64,000 nucleotides of DNA from Melioribacter sp051488665 (GCF_051488665.1 NZ_JBPSEG010000013.1:38926-102925); one strand, 5' to 3'. Numbered from the stretch's first letter, positions 1 to 9,461 are shown. Translations and numbers: made by a program. Notes: a model not told the origin generated them from the sequence alone.

Positions 1-989
1 AATTCGTCGGCTTTTCCGGGATTGTTCTTTTTCCATTCCTCGAAATTTTTCTGCCATTCGTCGTATTCTTTCTTTAGTTCGGCTCTCCTTTCTTCGAATA
101 ATTTTTTTACATCTTCGGGCACGTAGAATTCTTTATCGACGGGCCAGCCCAAATTTTTCTTCGTTTCGATCAGTTCTTCTTCGCCGAGAGGCGAACCGTG
201 TACGCCGGCAGTATCCACTTTATTCGGGCTTCCGAAACCGATATGCGATTTAGTAATAATAATTGTCGGCTTTTCGGTTTCCTGCTGAGCTTTTATTATA
301 GCAGCGCGTATTTCATCGTGATTGTAAGCGTCTGTTTTCAGCACCTGCCATCCGTAGGATTCGAATCGTTTTTCGATATCTTCCGAGAAAGTAATCGAAG
401 TATCGCCTTCGATAGTTATATTGTTGTCGTCGTAGAAATAAATTATGTTGCCGAGTTTGAGATGACCTGCAATCGAAGCCGCTTCGTGCGAAACGCCTTC
501 CATTAAATCTCCGTCGCTTACAATTGCATAAATAAAGTGATTGCCGAAAAGTCGATTTTTATCGTCGTTGAAACGAGCCGCTGTCATTTTTGCGGCAATC
601 GCCATTCCGATTCCGTTTCCGAATCCCTGTCCGAGCGGTCCGGTTGTCGTTTCAACGCCGGGAAGAAGACCGTATTCCGGATGACCCGCCGTCCGGCTTC
701 CCCATTGTCTGAAAGATTTCAGTTCGTCGAGCGTAATATCGTAACCGCTCAGATATAACAGAGTATAAATAAGCATCGAACCGTGACCTGCAGACAATAC
801 AAACCGATCCCTGTTATGCCATTTCGGGTCGTCGGGATTGTGTTTCAGAAATTCGGTCCAAAGAACCATAGCCACGTCCGCCATTCCCATCGGCATTCCC
901 GGATGACCCGAATTTGCTTTCTGGACACCTTCGGCTGCCAGTATTCGAATAGTATTCGCAGCTAATTTTTTGACATCACTGTTTTGCAT
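1..989 (-). CDS. tkt: Transketolase, N-terminal half (gene runs off the left edge)
   Basis: About 329 of the usual ~660 residues are present; the C-terminal part lies outside the window. Transketolase moves two-carbon ketol units between sugar phosphates in the non-oxidative pentose phosphate pathway, using thiamine diphosphate. Translating the minus strand gives NSGHPGMPMG near residue 26, SAGHGSML, GPLGQGFGNGIGMA and the ThDP/Mg motif SDGDLMEG, all typical of the family's PP domain. The ATG at 989-987 has a GGGGGAG ribosome binding site a few bases upstream. It follows gnd by 47 bases in the same direction, so 6-phosphogluconate oxidation and transketolase are probably co-expressed. Identification is from motifs I can read. 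Confidence 0.95.
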   Translation of the reverse strand, partial: MQNSDVKKLAANTIRILAAEGVQKANSGHPGMPMGMADVAMVLWTEFLKHNPDDPKWHNRDRFVLSAGHGSMLIYTLLYLSGYDITLDELKSFRQWGSRTAGHPEYGLLPGVETTTGPLGQGFGNGIGMAIAAKMTAARFNDDKNRLFGNHFIYAIVSDGDLMEGVSHEAASIAGHLKLGNIIYFYDDNNITIEGDTSITFSEDIEKRFESYGWQVLKTDAYNHDEIRAAIIKAQQETEKPTIIITKSHIGFGSPNKVDTAGVHGSPLGEEELIETKKNLGWPVDKEFYVPEDVKKLFEERRAELKKEYDEWQKNFEEWKKNNPGKADE

Positions 990-1036
990 ATAACTCCCCC
1001 AAATTGATTATAAAGTAATCCGCAAATTTAATAAAT

Positions 1037-2488
1037 TCAGACATTATATGTAGTCGAAGATGTCGTTCCGCCATGTCCCGTCCAGTTTGTATGGAAGAAT
1101 TCTCCTCTCGGTTTATCGACGCGTTCATAAGTGTGAGCTCCGAAATAATCCCTCTGCGCCTGCAGTAAATTTGCAGGAAGTCTTTCCTGTCGGTAGCCGT
1201 CGAAGAAATTCAAAGCAGTCGATAGAGCCGGCACCCAAATTCCGTTGTTTATTGCAGTAGTAACAACTCTGCGCCACGATTCCTGCGATGATTCCACTTT
1301 TTCCTTAAAGAAAGGATCGAGAATCAGATTAGACAATTCGGGATTCTTATCATACGCCTCTTTAATTTTTCCGAGGAATTTAGAACGGATAATGCATCCT
1401 CCGCGCCACATCAAAGCAATTCCTCCGTAATTAAGATTCCAGCCGTAATCTTTTGCCGCTTCGCGCATCAGCATAAAGCCTTGCGCATACGAAATGATTT
1501 TCGAGGCGTAAAGGGCGTGCATTAAATCTTTGATAAATTGTTTTTTATCGCCTTCAAATTTCGGTTTGGGCCCGGAAATAATTTTCGAAGCCTCGACCCT
1601 TTCTTCTTTCAATGCCGAGAGCGACCTTGCATAAACGGCTTCGCCGATCAGCGTAAGAGGAACGCCTGCTTCCATCGATGCGATAACTGTCCATTTGCCT
1701 GTTCCTTTTTGTCCTGCCGTATCGAGTATTTTTTCAACCAGCGGCTGACCGTCTGTGTCTTTATAAGCCAGTATGTCGCGTGTAATTTCAATTAAATAGC
1801 TTTCGAGTTCGCCTTCGTTCCATTCTTTGAAAATCTGATGCATTTCGTCGTAAGTAAGTCCCAGAAGGTCTTTCATAATCTGGTACGTTTCGCAAATCAA
1901 CTGCATGTCGCCGTATTCGATGCCGTTATGAACCATCTTAACGAAATGACCGGCGCCGTTTTCTCCGACCCAATCGCAGCAAGGCGAGCCGTATTCCACT
2001 TTTGCGGCTATCGATTGGAATATCGGTTTTACATATTCCCAGGCTTTCGGCGAACCTCCCGGCATAATTGAAGGTCCTTTCAGCGCGCCTTCTTCGCCGC
2101 CGGAAACTCCCGTCCCGATAAAAAGCAAGCCTTTTTCTTCAACGTATTTAGTTCTTCGTATAGTATCCTGAAAATTCGAGTTGCCGCCGTCGATAATGAT
2201 GTCGCCTTCTTCCAAAAGAGGGATTAACGCATCGATAAAATCGTCGACCGGCTTTCCTGCTTTAACCATCAACATTACTTTGCGTGGCTTTTTAAGATTC
2301 GAAACCAATTCTTCGAGAGAATGAGTTCCTATTATATTTTTGCCTTTGGCTCTTCCGTTGATAAAATCGTCCACTTTGGAAGTGGTTCTGTTATAAACCG
2401 CTACGGTGTATCCGTGGCTTTCCATATTGAGGACGAGATTTTCGCCCATTACAGCAAGTCCGATCAAACCGATATCTGCTTTACTCAT
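1037..2488 (-). CDS. gnd: 6-phosphogluconate dehydrogenase, decarboxylating
   Basis: 483 residues, the length of the long (E. coli-type) family. It oxidises 6-phosphogluconate to ribulose 5-phosphate and CO2. The N-terminal Rossmann fold has GLIGLAVMGENL, followed by NRTTSKVDDF, the NADP-preferring loop. The substrate/catalytic segments GVSGGEEGALKGPSIMPGG and KMVHNGIEYGDMQLICE are intact, as is the C-terminal RGEFFHTNWTGHGG tail. An AAGGAGA ribosome binding site precedes the ATG. It lies between the LarA-like gene (14-base gap) and tkt. Sitting downstream of a hexuronate cluster, it suggests carbon may enter here as gluconate; that link is inference. Confidence 0.97.
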   Translation of the reverse strand: MSKADIGLIGLAVMGENLVLNMESHGYTVAVYNRTTSKVDDFINGRAKGKNIIGTHSLEELVSNLKKPRKVMLMVKAGKPVDDFIDALIPLLEEGDIIIDGGNSNFQDTIRRTKYVEEKGLLFIGTGVSGGEEGALKGPSIMPGGSPKAWEYVKPIFQSIAAKVEYGSPCCDWVGENGAGHFVKMVHNGIEYGDMQLICETYQIMKDLLGLTYDEMHQIFKEWNEGELESYLIEITRDILAYKDTDGQPLVEKILDTAGQKGTGKWTVIASMEAGVPLTLIGEAVYARSLSALKEERVEASKIISGPKPKFEGDKKQFIKDLMHALYASKIISYAQGFMLMREAAKDYGWNLNYGGIALMWRGGCIIRSKFLGKIKEAYDKNPELSNLILDPFFKEKVESSQESWRRVVTTAINNGIWVPALSTALNFFDGYRQERLPANLLQAQRDYFGAHTYERVDKPRGEFFHTNWTGHGGTTSSTTYNV

Positions 2489-2502
2489 TTTTATTTATCT
2501 CC

Positions 2503-3777
2503 TTAATTTTGAAATCTTCCTTTATACGCCCAAAGACCGAGAGCGGGATTCGAAATGAAGAATATCTCTTCTCCGTCGGGCATTGTATTAAAACCGTCCG
2601 TTAATTTTTCAGGATTATATTTTTTTAACATTTCATTCAAATTGCCGTATTCGAAATTAACGCTTTCAATTTCTTCTTTTGATAAATTACCTGGACAATA
2701 TCTTACGGTAAAACGGTTTTCAGAAGAACCGTGAATCAAATGCGCCGCAGCGCTCAGATTTTCCTGAAGTTCCCGGTTTTCTTCCACAAATTTAAGAATT
2801 TCGGGCGTAGTTCTGTAACCGTATTTTCTGATTAACCTGTCGATTTCTTTATCCTCGCCGAATTCTTTCAGCCCGGGAGCAAGCACAATCAACTCTCCGC
2901 CGTCTGCAATAGCCATTCTTGTTCTGTAGATGCTTTTATTGCCAAGCCATGTACTCTTAAATTCATGCGGGTCGAGATATACTACTATTTTTTCTAGAGG
3001 CGCATCGAGCATTTCGAAATTTACCTGCAAAGAAAGGTCGGCTGCCATTATAAAACATTCGTAGTCGTCGCCTATAAACAAACCTCGTATAACAAGTTCG
3101 TTATTTTCGTTTTTTCCGATTACGGTCAAAATGTAGACGATCGGCAAATCTTTCGCGAAATTATCCGAGGCGTAATTAAGCACTTTCCGGACTGGATTGT
3201 CTGCCCTGCCCATTATTTTTTCCATTCCGTAAGCTGCTCCCAGGAAGTGACTTTTGTTGATTCCTTCCTTGCCGCCCGTGCCAACAAATATGTTTTTATT
3301 ATAATTTGCCATTCCGATCACTTCATGAGGAACTACCTGTCCGACAGAAAGGATCAAATCGAAATTTCCTTCGACCAGTAATTTATTCACCTGAGCGGGC
3401 CAGGGATATTTTACTTTCCCTTCGGAAACTTCGTAAACGTATTCCCCGGGTACCGTACCGAGAGTAACAAGGTCTTCCCGCCAGCGGTGAGCGCGGAACA
3501 AATTCAATGGTATATCGCCGAACATAGTTTTTATCTCGTTTTCGGTCATCGGAGCATGAGTTCCGAGAGCGGGAAGAATATCCGTTAGACGGTCGCCGTA
3601 ATACTCATAAATATAATGAGTTAGCTCGCCTGCTTTAGAATGAAATCTCGTAAAATCCGGTGGAATGGCAAGGATTTTCTTTCTCGATCCGATTTTATCG
3701 AGCGCCTCATACAAATATTCTTTAGCGAGGTTCAAACTAATTTCCGTATCTTTTGAACCGACTGCGCAATAAATCAT
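2503..3777 (-). CDS. LarA-superfamily nickel-pincer hydroxyacid racemase/epimerase
   Basis: 424 residues, DUF2088/LarA family. LarA uses a nickel pincer nucleotide (NPN) cofactor to abstract and return hydride at the alpha-hydroxy carbon of a hydroxyacid. Visible motifs are PPDFTRFHSKAGE (D41, R44), ALGTHAPMT (H74), VVPHEVIGM (H151), NYNKN (K161) and NKSHF (H177). The spacing H151-K161-H177 (10 and 16 residues) is the same as H174-K184-H200 in Lactobacillus plantarum LarA, where Lys carries the cofactor and the last His binds nickel, so an active enzyme is likely. The substrate cannot be read from sequence. The neighbours (hexuronate genes upstream; gnd and tkt downstream) favour a sugar acid such as D-mannonate/D-gluconate over lactate. 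The larB/C/E genes for the cofactor are not in this window. Confidence 0.85.
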   Translation of the reverse strand: MIYCAVGSKDTEISLNLAKEYLYEALDKIGSRKKILAIPPDFTRFHSKAGELTHYIYEYYGDRLTDILPALGTHAPMTENEIKTMFGDIPLNLFRAHRWREDLVTLGTVPGEYVYEVSEGKVKYPWPAQVNKLLVEGNFDLILSVGQVVPHEVIGMANYNKNIFVGTGGKEGINKSHFLGAAYGMEKIMGRADNPVRKVLNYASDNFAKDLPIVYILTVIGKNENNELVIRGLFIGDDYECFIMAADLSLQVNFEMLDAPLEKIVVYLDPHEFKSTWLGNKSIYRTRMAIADGGELIVLAPGLKEFGEDKEIDRLIRKYGYRTTPEILKFVEENRELQENLSAAAHLIHGSSENRFTVRYCPGNLSKEEIESVNFEYGNLNEMLKKYNPEKLTDGFNTMPDGEEIFFISNPALGLWAYKGRFQN

Positions 3778-3790
3778 AAATACCTCATAT

Positions 3791-3818
3791 AAAAAAAGCG
3801 GGTAAAGAATTTACCCGC
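3791..3818 (-). terminator. Rho-independent terminator downstream of kdgK
   Basis: A perfect 9-bp stem (GCGGGTAAA 3798-3806 with TTTACCCGC 3810-3818) and a 3-base loop. On the minus strand it is followed by a run of seven T (3797-3791). It sits 10 bases after the kdgK stop and separates the six-gene hexuronate operon from the LarA-like/gnd/tkt group, which may be reached by readthrough or have its own promoter. Confidence 0.85.
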
Positions 3819-3827
3819 GTAAGAAAT

Positions 3828-4910
3828 CTAACGTTGAATTCGTGCGGAACCGCCTTTGGCAAAAGCCCGTACTTCGTCGATTGTCGCCATGGTGGTATCT
3901 CCCGGATAAGTAGTAAGCAGAGCGCCGTGAGCCCAGCCGAGTTTAACAGCTTGCTCCGGTTCTTCGCCGTTTAAGAGTCCGTATATAAATCCCGACGCAA
4001 AACCGTCGCCGCCGCCGACTCTGTCGTAAACGTCGAGCTGAGCTGTCGGAGCCTGATACGACTGTCCGTTGATCCATGCAACTGCGCTCCAGCTATGGCG
4101 ATTTGTCGAATGAACTTCTCGCAATGTTGTAGCTACTACCTTAACGTTCGGAAATTTTTTGGTTACGTCTTCAATCATTGCAAGGAAAACCGAAGGGTCT
4201 AATTTCGATTTAGCGGTAACTTCCGGTCCCGGAATTCCCAAACCTTTTTGAAGGTCTTCTTCGTTGCCGACTAAAACGTCCACATGTTCGACAATTCGCG
4301 AAATAACCTCTGCGGCTTTTTCTTCTCCGCCCCAGATATTCCATAATTTAGCTCTGTAATTTAAATCGAAACTGGTAATTGCGCCTGATTTTTTTGCGGC
4401 TTTCATTCCTTCGATAATCAGTTCGCCGGTGGTTTCGGACAAAGCCGCAAAAATTCCGCCGCTGTGGAACCATCGGACTCCTTTTTCAAATATCGCGTCC
4501 CAATTTATGTCGCCGGGTTTCAGTAAAGCCGCAGCTTCATTGGAACGATTATAAAAAACTACAGGAGCGCGGGAGCCGAATCCCCTGTCGCTATAGACAG
4601 CAGCCATATTGGGACCGTTGACTCCGTTATGTTCGAATTCTTTATAAATTCCTTCAACTCCCATTGCGCGTACGCGTTCGCGAATCAATTCGCCGATGGG
4701 ATACTTTACCAGAGCGGTAACAACAGCCGTTTTCAATCTGAAACAATCAGCCAGGTTGGCAACAACATTATATTCGCCGCCGCTAACGTGTATTTTGCAT
4801 TCTGTAGCTTTTCTAAAAGGAATAATTCCTGGATCGAGGCGATGAACCAGCGCTCCCAGTGAAACTAAATCGTATTGTCCTTCTTTTTTGATGTTAAGTC
4901 CTGTGCTCAT
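3828..4910 (-). CDS. kdgK: PfkB-family sugar kinase, probable 2-keto-3-deoxygluconate kinase
   Basis: 360 residues, PfkB/ribokinase fold. Its expected role is phosphorylation of 2-keto-3-deoxy-D-gluconate (KDG) to KDPG in the cytoplasm. The N-terminal substrate region has VSGGEYNVVANLA. The C-terminal PfkB signature DRVGGGDGFASGF carries the catalytic-base Asp; GGGD replaces the more common GAGD. It is the last gene of the operon with the KDPG aldolase, the SDR reductase, UxaE, UxaC and the transporter, which fixes the likely substrate. PfkB kinases for other sugars look similar, so the substrate rests on context. Confidence 0.9.
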   Translation of the reverse strand: MSTGLNIKKEGQYDLVSLGALVHRLDPGIIPFRKATECKIHVSGGEYNVVANLADCFRLKTAVVTALVKYPIGELIRERVRAMGVEGIYKEFEHNGVNGPNMAAVYSDRGFGSRAPVVFYNRSNEAAALLKPGDINWDAIFEKGVRWFHSGGIFAALSETTGELIIEGMKAAKKSGAITSFDLNYRAKLWNIWGGEEKAAEVISRIVEHVDVLVGNEEDLQKGLGIPGPEVTAKSKLDPSVFLAMIEDVTKKFPNVKVVATTLREVHSTNRHSWSAVAWINGQSYQAPTAQLDVYDRVGGGDGFASGFIYGLLNGEEPEQAVKLGWAHGALLTTYPGDTTMATIDEVRAFAKGGSARIQR

Positions 4911-4958
4911 ATTAAATCCCTGTATTTAATCGTTCGACAAAATTATGATTACGATTTA

Positions 4959-5807
4959 TTAAACGCCGCTGTAAGCGTTAAATCCGCCGTCAACGGGAAT
5001 TACAACGCCCGTAACGAATTTGGAAATATCGGAAACAAGATAGAGCAAAGCGCCGACCAGTTCCTCAGGCTCGCCGAAACGACCCATCGGAGTGCCGTTA
5101 ATTATTTTCTTGCCACGTTCGGTTAATTGTTCGGTTTCTTTGTCGACCAACAAGAACCGGTTCTGATCTGTTAAAAAGAAACCCGGAGCAATTGCATTGA
5201 CCCGTATGTTGACTTTGGCAAAATGGACAGCCAGCCACTCGGTCAAATTATTTACCGCTGCTTTTGCCGCGGAATAAGCCGGAATTTTTGTCAGCGGTTT
5301 ATACGAATTCATCGACGATATATTTACTATTACTCCTCCTCTGCCGAGCATATCTTCCGCTAAAATCATAGTCGGCAATACGGTTCCCATAAAATTCAAA
5401 TCGAATACGTTTCTGAACCCTTCCAGTTCCAGTCCGAAAAAGCTTTTGCCGATATCCTCTAAATCTTTGTCTGTCATAAATTCGAGTTGAGTCGTCGCTT
5501 TGGGATGATTGCCTCCGGCGCAATTTACAAGCACGTCAAGCTTGCCGAATTTTTCGTTAATAGTTTTTTTTGCATTCAGAAGCGAATCTTTGTCGAGCAC
5601 ATTTGCCTGAACGCTTATTGCGCTTCCGGGATTTGCGGAATTGATTTTCTCTACGAGCGCGTCGGCTTTTTGTTTATTGGAGTTATAAAAGACGGCGACT
5701 TTGGCTCCGGCTTCAGCTAATCCTTCGCAAAAAACCGAACCGATAACGCCTCCGCCTCCCGTTACAGCGCATACTTTTCCTTTAATGTCGTCCATTGAAT
5801 ATTTCAT
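4959..5807 (-). CDS. uxuB: SDR-family D-fructuronate reductase (D-mannonate oxidoreductase, UxuB/YjmF type)
   Basis: 282 residues, classical short-chain dehydrogenase. It has a TGGGGVIG nucleotide-binding motif (16-23), an NCAGG motif (95-99), a catalytic Ser at 164/165 in VNISSMNSY and the YSAAK pair Y178/K182. It ends VTGVVIPVDGGF, as usual for SDRs. In Bacillus-type hexuronate clusters an SDR of this kind reduces fructuronate to mannonate, in place of the unrelated long-chain UxuB of E. coli. GGAGCGGTA precedes the ATG. It lies 8 bases after kdgA and 48 before kdgK. The fructuronate assignment is by family resemblance and context. Confidence 0.85.
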   Translation of the reverse strand: MKYSMDDIKGKVCAVTGGGGVIGSVFCEGLAEAGAKVAVFYNSNKQKADALVEKINSANPGSAISVQANVLDKDSLLNAKKTINEKFGKLDVLVNCAGGNHPKATTQLEFMTDKDLEDIGKSFFGLELEGFRNVFDLNFMGTVLPTMILAEDMLGRGGVIVNISSMNSYKPLTKIPAYSAAKAAVNNLTEWLAVHFAKVNIRVNAIAPGFFLTDQNRFLLVDKETEQLTERGKKIINGTPMGRFGEPEELVGALLYLVSDISKFVTGVVIPVDGGFNAYSGV

Positions 5808-5815
5808 TACCGCTC

Positions 5816-6463
5816 CTATTTATTTAAAGCTTCGTTAATACTCTTGACCACAAGGCGGGCATTTTCAGTAAGAACGGAATAGTTCTCATTTTTAATAGCT
5901 TCTTTGTCGAGTAATGCCGAACCGATTCCGACTGCGCAGGCGCCTGCGTTCAACCATTCGCCGGCATTTGTAAGATTTACACCGCCGGTCGGCATCAGTT
6001 TCAAATGCGGCATAGGCGCAAGAATTCCTTTAAAAAATTTCATGCCGAGCACATCAGCCGGGAATACTTTAATTATATCCGCGCCGGCTTCGTATGCAGT
6101 TTGAATTTCCGTCGGCGTAAAACAGCCAGGCATTGCCGGCACATCCATTTGATGAGCTTTATCTATAATTTCTTTTTTGAAAACTGGACTCACAACATAT
6201 TTTGCGCCGGCTTTGATCGCAGCTTCGGCAGTTTCGGCATTAAGCACGGAGCCCACGCCGACAATTATATTTTCGCCGAGCTCGTCGCTCATTTTTTGGA
6301 TTAATTCAATTGCATTAGGAACCGTCATAGTAATCTCGGCGACGGTTATTCCGCCTTCGGCTATTGCCTCGATAACTTTTTTAAGTTTTTCCGGTTCCTT
6401 AATTCTAAGAACGGCTACAGCCTTTCTTTGAAGTATCGATTCTAATATTTTTTTTCTTTCCAT
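5816..6463 (-). CDS. kdgA: 2-keto-3-deoxy-6-phosphogluconate (KDPG) aldolase
   Basis: 215 residues, the usual length for the Eda/KdgA class I aldolase. It splits KDPG into pyruvate and glyceraldehyde 3-phosphate. E43 in VAEITMTVP is the catalytic glutamate. K132 in ADIIKVFPADVLG is the Schiff-base lysine. MPGCFTPTE, LMPTGGV and VGIGSALL (phosphate binding) are all present. The start ATG comes one base after the uxaE stop (TAAAATG), so translation is probably coupled. Confidence 0.95.
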   Translation of the reverse strand: MERKKILESILQRKAVAVLRIKEPEKLKKVIEAIAEGGITVAEITMTVPNAIELIQKMSDELGENIIVGVGSVLNAETAEAAIKAGAKYVVSPVFKKEIIDKAHQMDVPAMPGCFTPTEIQTAYEAGADIIKVFPADVLGMKFFKGILAPMPHLKLMPTGGVNLTNAGEWLNAGACAVGIGSALLDKEAIKNENYSVLTENARLVVKSINEALNK

Positions 6464-6464
6464 T

Positions 6465-8018
6465 TTACGCGAAACACTCCAGATGTTTTAGAAAGTGCTT
6501 TTCGAGAAATTCATAATGCGTTTCTTCGTTTTCAACCAAACATTTCATAATCTTGTCTTTGAACAAGAATTGACCGGAAGCGTCTTTTTCCGTCAGTACT
6601 TTTCCGAAAGTAACGTGCAGCACCTGTCTTGCGTCGTTTTGATTGAACAATTCGAGAAGGTCCGCATCGGAATATTGGCTTGCGGATTTAACCTTGTTAA
6701 TATCGGCCGAAACGTGATAACTTCTCTTTTCGGTTTCGTACAAACCGCGGCAGAAATCGAGAATTTCTCTGAATAACTCCGGCTCTTTAGCCGCCACAAC
6801 CCGCAATGCTTCCAAATAACTTGTGCCTGCTGTTTTAACGTGAGTATAAGCGCCTTTTAAAGATCCGATTACCCGGTAAGCCGAGAATTTATCGCTTCCG
6901 GAGTGGAGACTGATTTTATAGCTTCCGAAATATTTTGTAATATCGAGATGTTTTTCGTACTCAGTTTTGAACACATTCAAATCGCCTTTGTAGTCGATTC
7001 CTTTTTCGAAATCGCCAATAAAACGCGGCGCAAGACTTACGTATTTAACGCCGAGACGGTTCAGCTCGTTGGCGAAAAAGAAATGTTCAAACGGCGAGGT
7101 TACCGATTCCGTTTCGTCGACAGAGACTTCAATTTCGAAAGAGCCTTTGTCGGCTTTGGATGCAAGATAATCGTACATCTTTTTTATATGAGCAATTGCA
7201 TTTCCGTATTTGGCATAAGCGCGCAAGAAATCGGTTTCTTTTATTGTAAGCGAAAGTCGTTCCGAGATATTAAAAGTCATATCCACATAACGCTTTGCTG
7301 CATCGGCGCTGGTATCCTGCAGTCCGTTCCAGTCGACTTCATTTAATTTCTGTTTTAATTGGTCTTCCGAATAGTTGTCGGCTTCGTTATCGACGTGTTC
7401 GCTCGGATCGAATGTAAACATTGTAAAACCCGCACTGAGCATCAAATCAATATCTTCGAAAGTTTTTAGGTGATCGGCGTCCGATCCGAAACCTTCTTTA
7501 TATCCTTCCTGCATAACAGCCCATACGGCGGCGTCCATAACATCATCAGGAGTTCTGTTGGTTCTGGTCAACTCTCTTATTGACTGTTGAGCGAGAATAG
7601 GACGAAAACTGCTCTGTTTAATCGCTCTGATATGACCTGCATTTGCAACTCCGAGTCTGTCGCCGCAGCCGAAAGAATTGCACAGCCCCAACACTACCGG
7701 CACTGTGTGCGGGAATATTTTTTGAACTGCTTTTCTGTTCTTTGTGGTTAAATTGCATTTTTTAATAGTCACGTCCTTACCGGGATCGATCAATTCCCCT
7801 TCGAATTCATCCAACATTCCGTTTCCTTTGCCTGCGGTAATTACAAAAAGAAATTTGTCAAAATTTTCTTTGCCTATAAAAAAGTAAACATCGTCTTTTT
7901 TCAATACCGATAAAGGATAAGCCTTTATTTTTAATGACTCTCCAATAGTGAGGTCTACCAAATCGTTTTTAACAATATTTTTATTTTCCACTTCCTCAAA
8001 AAGCTTCTGCATTTCCAT
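6465..8018 (-). CDS. uxaE: Tagaturonate/fructuronate epimerase (UxaE family)
   Basis: 517 residues, no signal peptide. It resembles the UxaE family first assigned in Thermotoga, which interconverts D-tagaturonate and D-fructuronate and so brings galacturonate into the glucuronate branch. Family-typical segments include NSFGCGDRLGVANAGH near residues 112-127, a conserved RTNRTPDDVMDAAVWAV stretch and the metal-type residues in GSDADHLKTFEDIDLM and FDPSEHVDNE. It lies between uxaC (12-base gap) and kdgA. It explains the absence of uxaA/uxaB. The name is by recall of the family, supported by operon context. Confidence 0.88.
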   Translation of the reverse strand: MEMQKLFEEVENKNIVKNDLVDLTIGESLKIKAYPLSVLKKDDVYFFIGKENFDKFLFVITAGKGNGMLDEFEGELIDPGKDVTIKKCNLTTKNRKAVQKIFPHTVPVVLGLCNSFGCGDRLGVANAGHIRAIKQSSFRPILAQQSIRELTRTNRTPDDVMDAAVWAVMQEGYKEGFGSDADHLKTFEDIDLMLSAGFTMFTFDPSEHVDNEADNYSEDQLKQKLNEVDWNGLQDTSADAAKRYVDMTFNISERLSLTIKETDFLRAYAKYGNAIAHIKKMYDYLASKADKGSFEIEVSVDETESVTSPFEHFFFANELNRLGVKYVSLAPRFIGDFEKGIDYKGDLNVFKTEYEKHLDITKYFGSYKISLHSGSDKFSAYRVIGSLKGAYTHVKTAGTSYLEALRVVAAKEPELFREILDFCRGLYETEKRSYHVSADINKVKSASQYSDADLLELFNQNDARQVLHVTFGKVLTEKDASGQFLFKDKIMKCLVENEETHYEFLEKHFLKHLECFA

Positions 8019-8030
8019 GATAACTCCTTG

Positions 8031-9443
8031 TTATTGTCCGAAATCAAAATAATTTTTAGCGTTGTTATAAGAAATATCTTCGACCATTTTACCGACCAAG
8101 TTCAGATCGTTCGGAATGAGTCCAGCCTCGATTTCTCTTCCCAGAATATCGCAGAGAAGCCTTCTGAAATAGTCGTGTCTCGAATAAGAGAGGAAACTGC
8201 GTGAATCCGTTAGCATACCGACAAACCTGCTTAAAAGTCCCATATTCGAGAGCGCGTCGATCTGTCGTTCCATTCCGCTTTTTTGATCGAGGAACCACCA
8301 TGCGCTGCCGTATTGCATTTTGCCCGGAACCGTTCCGTCCTGGAAATTGCCGATCATGGTTGCGAAGAGTTCATTGTCCGCAGGATTGAGATTGTACAGA
8401 ATTGTCTTGGTTAATTTGTTTTCCGTATCAAGTTTATCCAGATATTTAGCCAAAGGACGAGCCATCTCGAAATCGCCTATCGAATCCCAACCTGTGTCGG
8501 GTCCTAATTGACGGAACATTCGTGTATTGTTGTTCCTCAAGGCTCCGAGATGCAATTGCTGCACCCAACCTTTTTCCCAATCCATTACTCCGAATTCGTA
8601 CATCATTGCGGATTTGAATTTAAGTATTTCTTCTTTATCAAGATTTTCTTTGTTGAGCAGTTTCTTGAAAATCGATTTGATTTCCGATTCCGTATAATCT
8701 TCAGCATAAGCCGATTCCAAGCCGTGATCCGAAAGCCGGCAACCGTTTTCATGGAAATAGTCGTGGCGTTTTCGAATGGCATCTAAAAAGGATTCGAAAC
8801 TGTTGACCGATACACCGGAAGCTTCTTCCAGTTTAGCCAGATATTTCAAAAACTCCTGCGTGTTTTCGACAGCCATTGCTTTATCGGGACGGAATGCGGG
8901 CAGCACTTTCGTTCCGAACGGATTTTCTTTAATCTTCTTGTGATACTCCAGAGAATCCACGGGATCGTCGGTTGTGCAAATAATTTCCACATTCCATTGA
9001 CGTATAATTCCCTGTGTAGAGAACTCGTCCGTCGCCAGGAGTTCGCCCGTTCTGTTCCATATCTCTTCCGCCGTATCGGAATTGAGTAATTTATCGGAAA
9101 TACCAAACGGCTTTTTGAGCTCCATATGAGTCCAATGATAAAGAGGATTTTTTATAGTATATGGAACAGTTTCCGCCCATTTCATGAATTTTTCTTTGTC
9201 GGTCGAATCGCCAGTTATATATTTTTCATCTACGCCGTTTGTACGCATTGCGCGCCATTTATAATGGTCGCCGTTGAGCCACACCTGCGTAATGTTCTCG
9301 AACTTTTTGTTCGACGCTATTTCGTCGGGAGGCAAATGGCAATGATAATCGATAATAGGCTGTTTAACGGCGTGTTCATGGTATAAAATTTCCGCGGTTT
9401 TATTGCTTAGCAGAAAATTATCTTTGATAAATATGTCTTTCAT
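8031..9443 (-). CDS. uxaC: Glucuronate/galacturonate isomerase
   Basis: 470 residues, the full UxaC length (amidohydrolase superfamily). It isomerises D-glucuronate to D-fructuronate and D-galacturonate to D-tagaturonate. It has IDYHCHLPPDEIA (metal-binding HxH), ENITQVWLNGDHYKWRAMR, CTTDDPVDSLEYH and the C-terminal GMLTDSRSFLSYSRHDYFRR, all strongly conserved. It is the second gene of the operon, 18 bases after exuT. Confidence 0.97.
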   Translation of the reverse strand: MKDIFIKDNFLLSNKTAEILYHEHAVKQPIIDYHCHLPPDEIASNKKFENITQVWLNGDHYKWRAMRTNGVDEKYITGDSTDKEKFMKWAETVPYTIKNPLYHWTHMELKKPFGISDKLLNSDTAEEIWNRTGELLATDEFSTQGIIRQWNVEIICTTDDPVDSLEYHKKIKENPFGTKVLPAFRPDKAMAVENTQEFLKYLAKLEEASGVSVNSFESFLDAIRKRHDYFHENGCRLSDHGLESAYAEDYTESEIKSIFKKLLNKENLDKEEILKFKSAMMYEFGVMDWEKGWVQQLHLGALRNNNTRMFRQLGPDTGWDSIGDFEMARPLAKYLDKLDTENKLTKTILYNLNPADNELFATMIGNFQDGTVPGKMQYGSAWWFLDQKSGMERQIDALSNMGLLSRFVGMLTDSRSFLSYSRHDYFRRLLCDILGREIEAGLIPNDLNLVGKMVEDISYNNAKNYFDFGQ

Positions 9444-9461
9444 TTTTAATTCCGTTTTATT

